Positions 11,949 to 12,412 of a stretch of 12,412 bases of DNA are shown here, piece after piece. The stretch is taken from assembly GCA_009782695.1 (NCBI GenBank), contig WRIO01000009.1:1-12412 (forward strand), in the 5' to 3' direction. The notes under the pieces were generated by a model. The model saw only the letters and a program-made list of their open reading frames with translations. It did no database searches and had not been told where the DNA came from. Position 1 is the stretch's first letter. Each line of letters begins with the position of its first letter. The stretch comes from Candidatus Cloacimonadota bacterium (GTDB taxonomy: Bacteria; Cloacimonadota; Cloacimonadia; Cloacimonadales; WRIO01). A program made the position numbers and the translations under genes.

Positions 11949-12412
11949 ATGCCTACTAAAAAGACAAGGAATGTATGTATTGCATTTTGTTTGTTGGTGA
12001 TATGCGTGTTTTTTACCGCTTGCGGTATGAGAGGGAGCCAGTTTGCCACTGATGCTCCGACCATCAAGATCACATCTTTTACTGGTTTTGAAAGTCGAGA
12101 AGATGCAGAAGAATGGGTTCACGAAGGCACGACAGTTCCATATAAGCAAGAGATATATTGGGCTGCGGAAAGTACACACGGAGTCATAAAGGGTTATGCA
12201 TATCGTGTGCTAAATGCAGAAGGTCAACCTATCCCCACGCCAGGACATGATTTTATAGACTCTGGTTATGGAGTAACCCCTGAGGTGTTACTAAAATACG
12301 GCGACGGTTGGGTGATGCACTATGTGAAAGGATCAAATGACACAACCCCACTGAGCGATCCAAATGCTCGCAGGACTATCTGGACAGAGGATGTAAAGAC
12401 AGTGATAAATTT
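11949..12412 (+). CDS. Lipoprotein of unknown function, 3' end beyond window
   Basis: This open frame starts at an ATG 4 bases after GGAGG (11940-11944) and runs for 154 codons to the window edge without a stop. The N-terminus is a lipoprotein signal peptide: positively charged MPTKKTRN, a hydrophobic core (VCIAFCLLVICVFF) and a lipobox FTAC followed by Gly, so the mature protein would begin at Cys25. The exported part is rich in Trp, Tyr, Gly and Pro (EEWVHEGTTVPYKQEIYWAA, GYAYRVLNAEGQPIPTPGHD, LLKYGDGWVMHYVKGS) and looks like beta-sandwich surface domain sequence. I do not recognise the family. It starts a new unit after folD, with its own promoter region. A surface or periplasmic binding role is only inference from the signal peptide and composition. 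Confidence 0.8.
   Translation, partial: MPTKKTRNVCIAFCLLVICVFFTACGMRGSQFATDAPTIKITSFTGFESREDAEEWVHEGTTVPYKQEIYWAAESTHGVIKGYAYRVLNAEGQPIPTPGHDFIDSGYGVTPEVLLKYGDGWVMHYVKGSNDTTPLSDPNARRTIWTEDVKTVIN

Noticed and set aside
1..12412. Mobile element, CRISPR array, tRNA/rRNA, toxin-antitoxin or defence genes
   Set aside because: Both strands were read for transposase or integrase genes, regularly spaced repeats and RNA gene signatures; none were seen.

Overview
The window reads as a stretch of bacterial chromosome of roughly 40% GC with many ATA (Ile) and AGA (Arg) codons. It is mostly housekeeping genes in two transcription units that diverge from a regulatory region at about 2254-2822, plus the start of a third unit at the right edge. 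Two lipoprotein precursors, one with the N-terminal layout of a MepM/Csd3-type murein peptidase, point to a cell with an outer membrane. The order infC-rpmI-rplT-pheS-pheT-(ZapB-like)-zapA-(6S-like RNA)-rny-ymdB is a conserved cluster that I know best from Deltaproteobacteria and some other Gram-negative phyla. The acidic C-terminal tail on IF3, the AT-rich codon use and the lipoproteins would fit an FCB-group lineage such as Cloacimonadota, but I cannot assign the organism from this window alone.

Layout: on the minus strand, reading leftward from 2253, are an enoyl-CoA hydratase (crt-like), a 3-hydroxyacyl-CoA dehydrogenase (hbd-like) and a lipoprotein with an M23-peptidase-type N-terminus that runs off the left edge. 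Next comes a 569-bp intergenic region. It holds a perfect 24-bp inverted repeat, a candidate infC promoter, and a leader with a strong intrinsic terminator whose 5' arm can instead pair with an upstream segment (a terminator/antiterminator switch). On the plus strand are infC (apparently starting at AUA), rpmI, rplT, pheS (GTG start) and pheT, then a small ZapB-like coiled-coil protein and ZapA. A 248-bp non-coding gap follows that folds like a 6S-type RNA, with a separate hairpin just before rny. Then come rny, ymdB and a divergent folD. After a 266-bp AT-rich promoter region the window ends inside a new lipoprotein gene.

How the genes work together: the plus-strand block couples translation factors (IF3, L35, L20, PheRS) to Z-ring assembly proteins, a global RNA regulator and membrane-tethered mRNA decay (RNase Y with YmdB), followed by one-carbon metabolism (FolD). 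The minus-strand pair makes two consecutive steps of beta-oxidation or its reverse, butyryl-CoA synthesis.

I see no mobile element, CRISPR array, tRNA or rRNA gene, or defence system. The points most worth a second look are the infC leader switch with its AUA start, the perfect inverted repeat between the divergent operons, the structured RNA before rny, the FolD with Ile at the normal catalytic Lys position, and the 10-A tract inside the putative promoter of the right-hand lipoprotein.
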